Assembly (NCBI RefSeq): GCF_000309385.1
Contig: NZ_JH976537.1
Span: 4,749,036 to 4,813,035, forward strand
Source: Nodosilinea nodulosa PCC 7104
Lineage (GTDB): Bacteria > Cyanobacteriota > Cyanobacteriia > Phormidesmidales > Phormidesmidaceae
DNA: 64,000 nt
Direction of reading: 5' to 3'
This document shows positions 25,401-34,502 of this stretch, piece by piece (the stretch's first letter is position 1; each line of letters opens with the position of its first letter). The notes under the pieces were generated by a model, which saw only the letters and a program-made list of their open reading frames with translations, did no database searches and had not been told where the DNA came from. Both the position numbers and the translations under genes were made by a program.

Positions 25401-26234
25401 CTAGCTCAAGGCGGGCAGCGTCAGGGGTTGAATCTGCCCCAGCGTGTGGCTCATGGCCTGGTGCAGGTGGCCATTGGTGGCCAGCAGGCGACCGGCCATA
25501 ACGTCCACGGGGGCACCGTCGTAGGCGGTAACTTTGCCCCCTGCCGCTTGCACTAGGGCAATGCCAGCGGCAATATCCCAGGGGGACAGCCCCCGCTCCC
25601 AGTAGCCATCCAGCCGCCCGCAGGCCACGTAGGCCAGATCGATGGCGGCAGCCCCGCCCCGACGCACGCCCTGGGTGAGGTGGGTAAAGTGGCAAAACTC
25701 AGCGTAATTGTTGTCGGAGGTTTCGCGGCGATCGTAGGCAAATCCGGTAACCAGGAGGCTGTCGGCCAGGCGATCGGTGGCCGACACATGGATGGGGCGG
25801 CGGTTGAGGGTGGCCCCCAGCCCAGCCGCAGCGCGAAACAAGTCCTGGTGAACGGGGTCGTAGATAACCCCCAACACTGGCTCCCCCTCGGCGAGCAAAC
25901 CAATGGAAACCGCGCAGAACGGGTACTGGTGGGTGTAGTTAGTAGTGCCGTCCAGGGGGTCGATCGCCCACAGCAGGCTGGCTTCGCCACCTCTAATCAC
26001 CCCCGACTCCTCAGCCAAGACGCCATGGGTGGGGGGTAGATGGCGTTCTAGAACCGCCATCACTGCCGCTTCGGCTTTCCGGTCGGCCTCGGTGACCAGA
26101 TCGCCCGATCGCCCCTTTTCGTCAATGCTATCCAGGTTGCCCCAGTGGTGTTGGAGCACGGCTCCGGCAGCCAGGGCGGCTTCGGTAGCGCTGTCTAGCC
26201 AGCGCTGTAAATCGGACTCAGGGGGAAGTGCCAT
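25401..26234 (-). CDS. Inositol-monophosphatase family phosphatase
   Basis: 277 aa from ATG 26234. Lithium-sensitive phosphatase motifs are intact: E70s LAEESG, WAIDPLDGTTNYTH (Mg-binding D-P-L-D-G-T-T) and WERGLSPWDIAAGIALVQAAGG near the C-terminus. Substrates in this family include myo-inositol phosphate, histidinol phosphate and fructose bisphosphate. The distance to the his genes makes histidinol-phosphatase a possibility but not demonstrated. The ferredoxin gene lies 77 bp upstream on the same strand. Confidence 0.9.
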   Translation of the reverse strand: MALPPESDLQRWLDSATEAALAAGAVLQHHWGNLDSIDEKGRSGDLVTEADRKAEAAVMAVLERHLPPTHGVLAEESGVIRGGEASLLWAIDPLDGTTNYTHQYPFCAVSIGLLAEGEPVLGVIYDPVHQDLFRAAAGLGATLNRRPIHVSATDRLADSLLVTGFAYDRRETSDNNYAEFCHFTHLTQGVRRGGAAAIDLAYVACGRLDGYWERGLSPWDIAAGIALVQAAGGKVTAYDGAPVDVMAGRLLATNGHLHQAMSHTLGQIQPLTLPALS

Positions 26235-26310
26235 GACACAAGCGTAGGGAGGACTCTGAAAACAGCAGCTGGAGAAAGGCCAAGGCAACAGCCGTCGAAG
26301 GAGTAGTCAT

Positions 26311-26679
26311 CTAGTCATCCTCCAGCGGCAGGCCCATGCGGACTTTGCCCTTGCCAAAGTAGCGCCCAAACTGGAGCTCGTAGACCTCATCTTCGTCCTG
26401 GGTTTCAGCCTGAATGCTGCTGCGGGCATAGCTGACGCACAGCAGAGCGTAGCCCTGGCGGCGCAGATCGGGCGAAAGCCCCATGGCCTCTGGCTGATCG
26501 ACCTCGCCTTCTAGCAGGCGGACGGCGCAGGTGGTGCAGGCGCCGTTGCGGCAGGCAAACGGCAGCTCTACCCCCTGGCTTTCAGCGGATTGGAGAATAT
26601 AGCGGTCCTCGGGCACCTCTACGGTATAAATTCGCCCGGTTTGGCGATGGTGAATTGTCACGGTGTGAGTGCGGGCCAT
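26311..26679 (-). CDS. Plant-type [2Fe-2S] ferredoxin with C-terminal extension (FdC2-like)
   Basis: 122 aa from ATG 26679. The cluster ligands are C-R-N-G-A-C-T-T-C plus a later Cys in YALLCVSYARS, the CxxxxCxxC...C pattern. A C-terminal extension of about 30 residues (QDEDEVYELQFGRYFGKGKVRMGLPLEDD) is absent from PetF and recalls the FdC2 group of cyanobacteria and chloroplasts, linked to photosynthetic electron distribution. Assignment to FdC2 is from memory of that ending. tRNA-Ser lies divergently 217 bp away. Confidence 0.85.
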   Translation of the reverse strand: MARTHTVTIHHRQTGRIYTVEVPEDRYILQSAESQGVELPFACRNGACTTCAVRLLEGEVDQPEAMGLSPDLRRQGYALLCVSYARSSIQAETQDEDEVYELQFGRYFGKGKVRMGLPLEDD

Positions 26680-26895
26680 GGCGTATCTAGGGAGGGGCGT
26701 TGGGGAAATGGGCACGGCGTGGCCTGGCATCACCGTCAGCTTAAGGCGCGATCGCGGCTCTGCCTGCCGTTGCTATGCTCTCACGAAAAATTGCCCGGCG
26801 GCAAATTGCCCCCTCTGCCGCCCGAATCCAGCCCTGCCCCTGTTATCGCGCCTCATTGTTTGCTACGATAGCCTCTGCGGTAAAAACCGCCCCCT

Positions 26896-26982
26896 GGAGA
26901 GATGGCCGAGCGGTTGAAGGCGCAGCACTGGAAATGCTGTTTAGGGGTGACTCTAACGAGGGTTCGAATCCCTCTCTCTCCG
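26896..26982 (+). tRNA. tRNA-Ser(GGA)
   Basis: 87 nt with the long variable arm of class II tRNAs. Acceptor stem GGAGAGA pairs with TCTCTCC, with G as the discriminator base. D-arm GATGGCCGAGCGGTTGAAGGC, anticodon loop CTGGAAA (GGA, reading UCC/UCU), and T-arm GAGGGTTCGAATCCCTC. The 3' CCA is not encoded. It stands alone between the FdC2-like ferredoxin and the convergent EamA gene. Confidence 0.97.
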
Positions 26983-27005
26983 TTTTACTAGTTTGGTACC
27001 GCAGC

Positions 27006-28889
27006 TCAATGCCATTGCCCGGTGTTAGCGGGTACGGCGCTGCGCCGTTTGGCCTGGCGCCGCTGGCTGGCCAAGCGCTCTAGGCTGAGCGAAATTACCC
27101 CCAGGGTAACCAGAATGACCCCCATCCACTGAATAAACAGCAGAGCTGACTTTTCGCCGGGGGTGAGGATATAGGCCAGAATGGCGGTCACCACTGGCCC
27201 GCTGGCGGCCACAATCGACGCCTGCGAAGCCCCCAGCAGCTTAACGCCGTAGTTGTTGAATAAATACCCCAGCAGGGTCAGCAGCCCCAGCAGCCCAGCT
27301 CCAATGTAAAGCCCCAGAGAACTGGTGGGCGCACCGGGGTCAAGCCCAAAGAACGAGCCCACGATCAGAATCAGGCTCGTGAGAATGAAAATGGTCGAGA
27401 ACTGTAGCAGGCTCACCGATACCGGGTGAAGCCGCTTAAAGCTCAGCTGCATAGCGATTAAAAACAGCGCGAAGGCAACACTGGCCAACAGCGCAGCCCC
27501 TACCCCCCACAGCGACACCTCGCTGCCAGCCAGATCGTTATAGATCCGAGGCAGGGCGGTAAACACAATGCCCATGCTAATCGCAAACATCACCACCAGT
27601 CGCAGGGGAGTGGGGCGATCGCCAAACAAAAACCAGGCCAAGGGCACCGTGATTAGGGGATACATAAACAGCAGCGTCACGGCTACCCCCGGTCCTACAT
27701 CGGCAATGGCCTTATAGATCAGCACCTGGGATAAAAACAAAAAGCCACCGCTGGCCACCACCTGAACCAAAGGACGCTTGTCGGCATTTTGGAACAGCTG
27801 CCGCAGATCGCTCCCCACGCGGGGATAAAGGCGAGGGGCCACCAGCGCTAGCAGAGGTACTACCACCACCATGCGCAGCCACAGCAGCAGCAGCGAGCTG
27901 GGAATGGTCAGGGGCAGTATCCCCTCCACGGGAATTCGCCCCAGGATTTGCCCGCCGTAGCCAATGACGCCTACGACTACATTGTGCAGCGATAGCGCCA
28001 GGGTAGAGAGCACCACCATTAGCAGCCCCGTCTGTAGCTGGGCCTGGGTTGGGGCGCTGCCCGCCTCGGTGGCTCCAGGGACGCCGGTCTGCGGTTGGGG
28101 ACGAGGCTGGGGCGCCGGGGGATAGAGAGGCGCGGGTGGCGGCGCTGGATTTCGGTAGGCCTCGGCTATCTCTGGACCTGGCTGAGGCAGGGGACCACGG
28201 TAGGTTCTGGGCGGCAGTGCTGGCCCCGACAGAGTACCGCCGCCGGCAGGCGCGTGGCCATTGCGGATTGCTGGCGGCGGCACCATCTGCCCCTGTAGCT
28301 GCTGGCTGAGGCGAGCGACAAGGGCTTCTAAAATGGCCTCCCCCTGCTGCTCTACGGTCTGCATGCGATTGATTTGCTGGGAGAGGTTGCTGTGGTAGCT
28401 CGTCAGATCCTGCTGTAGTGAGGTCAGGGTGCTCTGGAGGGTCGCATCTAGGGCGGCCAACCCCTGGCTGGCGGTGGTCAGAGGGGAGATGGCCTCTGCA
28501 TAGGAGGTTGACGCCTGAAGGGCGCTGGGATGAGCCGTGGCCAGGGCAGCCTCTAGGCGGCCTTGCAGATGGGTAGCCAGGGCTATGGCTAGGCGCTTGG
28601 CCCAGGCCTGCTGCTGGGCAAGCTGCTGCTGGGAGAGACCTTCTGCGTGCGTGGTTTGGAGCTGCCGATGCTGGCTCTGGAGTGCTTCGTAGTCCCCCTC
28701 TAGGGCCTCAATGTCGGCCATAAGCTGCTGCTTTTTGGCCTGAAGATGGGCAATATCGTCGGTCAGGTAGCCTGAAACCTGGAGGCGCAGTGCCTCTAGG
28801 TCGTGGCCTAGAACCTGCAAAACAGCCTCAGCCGACGGTGGATCAGGCTGGGGAGTCGAGGAATCAGGTAGATGGTCAGAGGGCCCCAT
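27006..28889 (-). CDS. Coiled-coil / EamA (drug-metabolite transporter) fusion
   Basis: 627 aa. Residues ~15-205 are Gln/Leu-rich and predicted coiled coil (LQAKKQQLMADIEALEGDYEAL...). Residues ~205-280 form a Pro/Gly linker. From ~285 to 610 are ten hydrophobic helices in two EamA units, ending near ILVTLGVISLSLERL. EamA carriers move amino acids, nucleotides or drugs across the inner membrane; the substrate is unknown. A long soluble coil ahead of a DMT carrier is unusual and could mediate oligomerisation or contact with cytoplasmic partners. The start is ATG 28889 (MGPSDHLPD), with a weak ribosome-binding site. Confidence 0.85.
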   Translation of the reverse strand: MGPSDHLPDSSTPQPDPPSAEAVLQVLGHDLEALRLQVSGYLTDDIAHLQAKKQQLMADIEALEGDYEALQSQHRQLQTTHAEGLSQQQLAQQQAWAKRLAIALATHLQGRLEAALATAHPSALQASTSYAEAISPLTTASQGLAALDATLQSTLTSLQQDLTSYHSNLSQQINRMQTVEQQGEAILEALVARLSQQLQGQMVPPPAIRNGHAPAGGGTLSGPALPPRTYRGPLPQPGPEIAEAYRNPAPPPAPLYPPAPQPRPQPQTGVPGATEAGSAPTQAQLQTGLLMVVLSTLALSLHNVVVGVIGYGGQILGRIPVEGILPLTIPSSLLLLWLRMVVVVPLLALVAPRLYPRVGSDLRQLFQNADKRPLVQVVASGGFLFLSQVLIYKAIADVGPGVAVTLLFMYPLITVPLAWFLFGDRPTPLRLVVMFAISMGIVFTALPRIYNDLAGSEVSLWGVGAALLASVAFALFLIAMQLSFKRLHPVSVSLLQFSTIFILTSLILIVGSFFGLDPGAPTSSLGLYIGAGLLGLLTLLGYLFNNYGVKLLGASQASIVAASGPVVTAILAYILTPGEKSALLFIQWMGVILVTLGVISLSLERLASQRRQAKRRSAVPANTGQWH

Positions 28890-29055
28890 GGGTATCTGTC
28901 TCTCAGGGTGCGATCATCGAATACGGCAGTTAGCGCATCACTGGCGAATCACAGTCTGCATTGTTGCGAATGCTAGTATTGTGCTCAAAAAATCCAAAAA
29001 GATCTCTAGTAGAGCCACATTTAAGATGGGTTGGCCAGGTCCGAAGTTAAATACT

Positions 29056-30831
29056 ATGGGCGAGTTTTTAAGTGCAAGGCTTTCTAAACGCATTGCCTAC
29101 TGGGTCTTTTTAAGCATTGTTGTAATCGAAGCCGTGATCTTAGTGCCTTCGGTCATGCGGCGGGAGCGCGAACTTTTGAACTACCTCCGATCGCTGTCTA
29201 CGGCCCAGGCGCTGGGACGGCTCGATGCGACTACCCTGGCCAACCTGAAGGACGCCATGCTGATCGACTACCTCAAGGGCCTGCAAACTAACCAGGTCAT
29301 TTTGGGGGGCGCCATCTATGACCTAGACGGTACCCAGGTTGGCACCTTTGGCGAAGCTCCCCAGCTCACCCTAAAAGAAAGCGAGCGCGGCTGGACCCCC
29401 GATCGCTACTATCGACTCCAGCAGCGCTACGACGCCCCCTGGGATATGCCCCCCCTGCGCGATCGCTACGTGCTGATTGTGCGCCACGATGCCACCGGGG
29501 TGCAGCGGGAGTTCTTTGCGTTTATCGGTCGCATTGCCGGACTGGTGGTAATTATTTCGGTGTTTGTCACCGGGGCCACGCTGGTGGTACTGCGGCAGCT
29601 GCTGATTAAGCCCATTATGCTGCTGCGGCAGGATTTAATCACCGCAGGGCAGGCCATCGGCAATGACTCCGACACCCAAACTCTGACCTTTGCCTCGCTG
29701 CCCTACGCCCGAGCCGACGAGCTGGGCGATGTGATTGCGGCCTTTGAGCAAATGTTTGGCCAGATTACCGCCGCTGTGGCCACCCGCAAGCAGAGCGAAA
29801 CACGCTTTCGCACCCTGGTCGAGCAGGCGGTGGACGCTTTTTTTGTCGTCGACGCCACCGGCCGAATTAGAGATGTCAATCAAAATGCCTGCGACAGCCT
29901 GGGCTACAGCCGCGATGAGCTGCTGCGTCTGTCCGTCGCCGACATTCAAACCACCCACAGTCAGGCTGACTTTGAGGCCATTTGGCCCCAGCTGAGGCCT
30001 GGGATGCCCTACACCCAGGAGGGCTGGCACCAGCGCAAAGATGGCACGGGCTTTCCGGTGGAGGTGCGGCTGGGGCTGCTCGATCTGGGTGGGGAGCGCT
30101 ACGGGCTTGCCCTGGCCCGCGACCTGCGCGATCGCAAAGCCTCCGAAGCGGCCCAAGCTCGCCTGGCCGAAATTGGCGAGCTGGCCGCCATGATTGTCCA
30201 CGAAGTGCGCAGCCCGCTGACCACGGTGCTGCTGGGGCTCAACGCCTTTCGGTCCCTGGAGCTTCCCGAGCGCTTTCAAACCCGCCTCAGCCTTGCCCTC
30301 GAAGAGTCCGAGAGATTGCAAAAGCTGCTCAACGGTATTCTGCTCTACTCCCGCGACCCGGCGCTGGAACCAGAAGCCATTGAAATCAATGGGTTAATCA
30401 AGCATCTGGCCGCTACCCTATGGCAGGAATCAGAACAGGGCTCCGGCGAGCCGCCGCCCCTGAGGGTAGAAACGCTGCCCTACTCTGTCACCGTGCAGGG
30501 CGATCGCGACAAGCTCAAGCAGGTTTTCATCAACCTTCTGGCCAACGCCCGTGAGGCCAGCCCCGTAGCAGGGGTAATCACCTGGAGAGTGAGGCCGCCC
30601 GCCGCTGGCAGCGTCATCGTCAGCATCCACAACAGCGGCGAACCGATTGATCCTGAGGTGCTGCCCAAGCTTACTCAGCCCTTCTTTACCACCAAATCCA
30701 CCGGCAACGGGCTGGGGCTCGCTATCACCAACCGGATTGTAGAAGCGCACCAGGGCCAATTGATCATTACCTCCACCGCCGCCGCTGGAACGGAAGTCAT
30801 GGTGAAACTACCCCTACTCAGCCCTGACTGA
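29056..30831 (+). CDS. Membrane sensor histidine kinase with HAMP and PAS
   Basis: 591 aa from ATG 29056; the upstream stretch (28888-29055) is not protein-like and would overlap the divergent EamA start. TM1 is ~12-31 and TM2 ~160-182, bracketing an extracytoplasmic sensor domain of ~130 residues. HAMP follows (~185-245), then PAS (~255-365, FRTLVEQAVDAFFVVDATGRI). HisKA has phospho-acceptor H382 (IVHEVRSPLTT). The HATPase has NLLANAREAS and STGNGLGLAITNRI. No response regulator neighbours it. The region before the start holds an extended -10-like TGCTAGTAT near 28970. Signal and partner are unknown. Confidence 0.88.
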   Translation: MGEFLSARLSKRIAYWVFLSIVVIEAVILVPSVMRRERELLNYLRSLSTAQALGRLDATTLANLKDAMLIDYLKGLQTNQVILGGAIYDLDGTQVGTFGEAPQLTLKESERGWTPDRYYRLQQRYDAPWDMPPLRDRYVLIVRHDATGVQREFFAFIGRIAGLVVIISVFVTGATLVVLRQLLIKPIMLLRQDLITAGQAIGNDSDTQTLTFASLPYARADELGDVIAAFEQMFGQITAAVATRKQSETRFRTLVEQAVDAFFVVDATGRIRDVNQNACDSLGYSRDELLRLSVADIQTTHSQADFEAIWPQLRPGMPYTQEGWHQRKDGTGFPVEVRLGLLDLGGERYGLALARDLRDRKASEAAQARLAEIGELAAMIVHEVRSPLTTVLLGLNAFRSLELPERFQTRLSLALEESERLQKLLNGILLYSRDPALEPEAIEINGLIKHLAATLWQESEQGSGEPPPLRVETLPYSVTVQGDRDKLKQVFINLLANAREASPVAGVITWRVRPPAAGSVIVSIHNSGEPIDPEVLPKLTQPFFTTKSTGNGLGLAITNRIVEAHQGQLIITSTAAAGTEVMVKLPLLSPD

Positions 30832-30875
30832 CAAGCGGGGCACAGGCGCACTGAGGCGGAATAGGGGTGTGGTGG

Positions 30876-31259
30876 TTAAAAAGCGTCTAGATCGAGCGCT
30901 TTAGAGCCGCCCTCTTCAATCATCAACAAAATCTTGCCGAGCTGCGACCAGATCAGCCAACCGCTCAGCACGGTCATGGGTATGCCCATGGCGTAGGCTG
31001 CCTTGGCTGAAAAGCCAAACAGCTCAATTCCAGAGGCCAAAAACACGCATACGCCCGCACAGATGCCCAAAAAAGGAACCTGTAGCTGAGGGCCCCGCAG
31101 GGTTGCCAAAATACGGGTCGAGCGTTTGCTGTTCCATTCGCTGACAGACTGTTGCAGTGCGGTGCTAAAGGCATAGCCTGACGTTACCGCAGCTAAAAAG
31201 CCAGCCAAAAGCAAAACGTAGGGCGGTTGTGGATACACAGGCTTAGGAAAACGAAACAA
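30876..31259 (-). CDS. Conserved small membrane protein
   Basis: 127 aa. No ATG opens the frame. TTG 31259 is favoured because GGGGAG lies 7 nt upstream; GTG 31238 is the alternative. There are three hydrophobic segments (~12-32, ~60-78, ~90-108), separated by basic loops (SEWNSKRSTRILATLR). The C-terminal IEEGGSKALDLDAF is acidic. No catalytic motif is visible. It lies between the PAS kinase (convergent) and the ABC1 kinase (same strand, 104 bp upstream). I did not recognise a named family. Confidence 0.65.
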   Translation of the reverse strand: MFRFPKPVYPQPPYVLLLAGFLAAVTSGYAFSTALQQSVSEWNSKRSTRILATLRGPQLQVPFLGICAGVCVFLASGIELFGFSAKAAYAMGIPMTVLSGWLIWSQLGKILLMIEEGGSKALDLDAF

Positions 31260-31363
31260 TAATTTACTCCCCTGATTATAGAGGAGAGCGGCCCCCTGGC
31301 CGATAGCTGCCGACAGCTAGGGAGGCGAAAAACCTACCCCTGCCCCACCCCCTTGGCTCAACC

Positions 31364-33070
31364 CTAAGATCGCAGCACCTGACGCAAGCCGCCCACCGCC
31401 GGCACCAGCTGCTCAGCCTGCTCCAGAGAATAGCTGGCCAATGCCCCCCAGGCGACCCCCCACACCCGATCGAAGGTAATCTCATCCTTCACCAGAGCCC
31501 ACAGGCGCTGCACCTCTTGGGTATGGAGGCGATCGTCCTCGGTCAGGGCCAGCACAATCATTTGACGGAGGTGTGCACCTTCCTCAGACATCAAATAGCG
31601 AATGCCAATGCCAGCGGTTGGCAGCAGGTCAAACCCCGTATCGCCGCGCGCGATCGCCAGCATATTCTCCAACCGATTCCACTGTAGCTGTCCGTTCTGA
31701 AACAGCACCTCAAGCAGGCGCTGCCGGAGGGCCGGGGTTTCGCCTATCAGCAGACGGCGGGCCACGTAGGGATAGGCGACGTTAACAATCTTGAAATCGG
31801 GATTGAGGCTCAGCGCCAGCCCCTCCTGGGTCACCAGGGAGCGAATAATCAGGGCAAACTTAGCCGGTACTCGAAACGGATACTCATACATCAGTTCTGA
31901 AAACTGATCGGTGATGGTTTTGAAATTAAAGTCACCGACCCTGGCCCCCAGAGCATTGCCCAGCACCCGATTGAGGGCCGGTATAATGGGGCCGAGATCC
32001 GTATCAGGGGTCAAAAAGCCCAGCTTGACAAAGTCTAGCCCCAGGCTGTCAAAGTCCTGGTTGATCAGGTGAACTACCGCATCGACTAAGGTTTCCTTGG
32101 TGGTTTGGTCAAGCTGATCCATCATGCCAAAGTCGATGTAGGCCATGCGGCCATCGGCTAGGGCAAACAGGTTGCCTGGGTGGGGGTCAGCATGGAAAAA
32201 GCCAAACTCCAGCAACTGCCGCAGTCCGGCGGTCACACCAATCTCGATCAGGCGATCGGGATCGAGATTGTCTTTTTGAAGGGCGGCCATATCGGTGAGT
32301 TTACAGCCGTGAATCCACTCCAGGGTGAGCACCCGCTGACTACAGTAGGGCCAGTAAATGACTGGTACCTTAACGGTGGCGTCGTCTTTGAAGTTGGCGG
32401 CGAACCGCTCGGCATTGCGGCCTTCGTTTAAATAGTCGATTTCCTCAAATAGCTTGGTGCCAAACTCATCCACAATCAGGGTGAGGTCGTGCCCCAGGTT
32501 CAGGGGTAAAAATATACCCAGCCAGCCCGCAGCCCAGCGCATTAGATAGAGGTCGCGGCAGAGGACCGGGCGCAGGTTTGGCCGCTGCACCTTGACCGCT
32601 ACCTCCTCACCGGAGAACAACTGCCCCCGATACACCTGTCCGAGGCTGGCTGCCGCCACCGGCAACGGCGATAGAGTACTAAAAATTTCCTTTGGGCTGT
32701 AGTCGAGTTCCGCCTCAATAATCGCCATGGCTTCGGCGGTGGGGAAGGGCGGCAGCTGGTCCTGGAGCTTGGTCAGCTCATCGAGAAAATCCTGCCGCAC
32801 GAGGTCGGGCCGAGTTGAAAGCGCCTGGCCTACTTTGATAAATGTGGGGCCTAGGTTAGTTAGCACCTGGCGCAGCTGGGCCGCCCGGCGGGGACGATTC
32901 TGGGCCTCTTGCCCTAGCCACCGATCCATCTGAAGGCCGAGGACAAAGGTGCCCAGCCACCACAAAATTTGAAAAACCCGCCAGCCTAGGGTGCCTAGCC
33001 GCCAGCGAAAGTAACGGGCGATCGCCGCTGCATCATAGGTACCTAACAAAGCTGGATCTATTGGTGCCAC
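31364..33070 (-). CDS. ABC1K/UbiB-family atypical kinase
   Basis: 568 aa, GTG start. The signature K-x-G-Q (FIKVGQALSTRPDL, ~75-88) and the atypical Ala-rich loop AAASLGQVYRGQL are present. EEVAVKVQRPN supplies the lysine. FHADPHPGN is the catalytic-loop equivalent and YIDFGMMD the DFG equivalent. In cyanobacteria and plastids these proteins support prenylquinone metabolism and high-light tolerance. The C-terminal ~150 residues are helical. Upstream (33190-33260) is AT-rich and holds a TATACT (complement of 33215-33220), a candidate -10 box. Confidence 0.93.
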   Translation of the reverse strand: MAPIDPALLGTYDAAAIARYFRWRLGTLGWRVFQILWWLGTFVLGLQMDRWLGQEAQNRPRRAAQLRQVLTNLGPTFIKVGQALSTRPDLVRQDFLDELTKLQDQLPPFPTAEAMAIIEAELDYSPKEIFSTLSPLPVAAASLGQVYRGQLFSGEEVAVKVQRPNLRPVLCRDLYLMRWAAGWLGIFLPLNLGHDLTLIVDEFGTKLFEEIDYLNEGRNAERFAANFKDDATVKVPVIYWPYCSQRVLTLEWIHGCKLTDMAALQKDNLDPDRLIEIGVTAGLRQLLEFGFFHADPHPGNLFALADGRMAYIDFGMMDQLDQTTKETLVDAVVHLINQDFDSLGLDFVKLGFLTPDTDLGPIIPALNRVLGNALGARVGDFNFKTITDQFSELMYEYPFRVPAKFALIIRSLVTQEGLALSLNPDFKIVNVAYPYVARRLLIGETPALRQRLLEVLFQNGQLQWNRLENMLAIARGDTGFDLLPTAGIGIRYLMSEEGAHLRQMIVLALTEDDRLHTQEVQRLWALVKDEITFDRVWGVAWGALASYSLEQAEQLVPAVGGLRQVLRS

Positions 33071-33327
33071 TGCGTCAACTGCCCCCTACGTCACTGTGCG
33101 GTGCTGCCCTCGTCGGTAGAGCTATCGCTAGCCAATGGCTGCCAACAACCGGCCAAGACTGTGTGGCGGCAAGCGGCGATCGAACCCCTAAACGGTTTAA
33201 TCTACCTTAAATAGAGTATACAAAACTACAAACAATCTGGATGGCCAATCTGGCTAAGACAGAGAAACAGAACCAAATCTCTTACTCAGCGTCTGATGGC
33301 CCGACCCAATGCCCCCAAGCTTTTGGG

Positions 33328-34485
33328 TTAGCAGTATTGAGCAGCCTTTAAGCCCACTTGGGTTAAGGCATTTTTCAGCGTCTGTACTACCTGGAGCTGA
33401 GCAGCTTCTCCCAATTCTGGAAACATGGGCAGCGATAGGACCTGATGGGCTACGGCCTCGGTCTGGGGCAGATCGCCGGGCTGATAACCCAAATGGCGGT
33501 AGACAGGCTGTAGATGCAGAGGCAAAGGATAGTAGACCATGCAGACCACCCCTGCTTCACGCATGAGTTGCTGGACCTGATTGCGCTCCTGGTTGTCAGC
33601 GGTGGCCTGGGGCAGCCTGAGGGTGTACTGATTCCAGACTGAGCGGCCAAAGGTCACAGGTAGTGGGCGTATTACCTCATTCACCGGGGCCAGGAGGCGG
33701 TGATAGCGCTCAGCGACCTGCTCCCGCTGCTGGTTCCAGGTGTCCAGATGTCGCAGCTTAATAGCCAAAATAGCCGCCTGTACCGAGTCTAGACGGCTGT
33801 TTATGCCAATGGCTTCATGGTGATATTTGATCCGACTGCCGTGCTCTTGCAGCATGCGAGCGGTGGCGGCCAGGGAGTCGTCGTTGGTGGTCAAAGCACC
33901 GCCATCCCCACAGCCTCCCAGATTTTTGGTGGGGAAAAAGCTAAAACAGCCGATCGTCCCAATCCGCCCTACCTGCTGCTCCATCCACTTGGCTCCGGTG
34001 GCCTGGGCGCAGTCCTCAATGACCGTGAGGTCATAGCGAGCCGCTAGGTCCATCACCGGCCCCATATCCACCGGGCGACCAAACAGATGCACAGGCATAA
34101 TGGCTCGGGTGCGATCGCCGATCGCCGCCTCAAGCTTGGCAACATCTAAATTAAACGTATCGGGATCGATATCTACAAATACCGGCGTTGCCCCGGCGGC
34201 GCTAATCGCCTCTGCCGTAGCAATAAATGTAAAGGGCGAGGTGATCACCTCATCTCCAGGCCCGATATTTAAAGCTCGCAGAGCCAGATACAGGGCATCG
34301 GTGCCAGAATTACACACAATGCAGTGCTCGCTGCCCACGTAGTTACCAAACGCCTGGGCAAACGTCGCCACAGCAGGCCCATTAATATACTGACCAGAGG
34401 CCAACACCTCAGCGACGGCGGCGTTTACATCAGATTGAATTGCTCGAAACTGCTCCGTAAGATCAATAGGAGGAATTACACTCAC
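33328..34485 (-). CDS. DegT/DnrJ/EryC1/StrS-family PLP aminotransferase
   Basis: 385 aa, GTG start. PLP-binding features: NSGTDALYLALRAL (~59-72), DP-D-T-F-N near 115, IEDCAQATGAKW (Asp/Gln contacting the cofactor ring) and the Schiff-base lysine in FFPTKNLGGCGDGG (~190). The family builds amino sugars for surface polysaccharides or antibiotics, such as UDP-4-keto sugar aminotransferases. It sits divergent to ribD with only 17 bp between the annotated starts, so regulatory elements must overlap coding sequence. It probably serves cell-surface glycan synthesis. Confidence 0.92.
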   Translation of the reverse strand: MSVIPPIDLTEQFRAIQSDVNAAVAEVLASGQYINGPAVATFAQAFGNYVGSEHCIVCNSGTDALYLALRALNIGPGDEVITSPFTFIATAEAISAAGATPVFVDIDPDTFNLDVAKLEAAIGDRTRAIMPVHLFGRPVDMGPVMDLAARYDLTVIEDCAQATGAKWMEQQVGRIGTIGCFSFFPTKNLGGCGDGGALTTNDDSLAATARMLQEHGSRIKYHHEAIGINSRLDSVQAAILAIKLRHLDTWNQQREQVAERYHRLLAPVNEVIRPLPVTFGRSVWNQYTLRLPQATADNQERNQVQQLMREAGVVCMVYYPLPLHLQPVYRHLGYQPGDLPQTEAVAHQVLSLPMFPELGEAAQLQVVQTLKNALTQVGLKAAQYC

Positions 34486-34502
34486 TCGCTCACACTCACC
34501 TA

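Noticed and set aside
25401..26234. Histidinol-phosphate phosphatase
   Set aside because: Motifs are shared by the whole inositol-phosphatase family and the gene is not coupled to his genes.
34486..34502. FMN riboswitch before ribD
   Set aside because: Only 17 bp separate the divergent genes; no room for the aptamer and none of its conserved helices seen.
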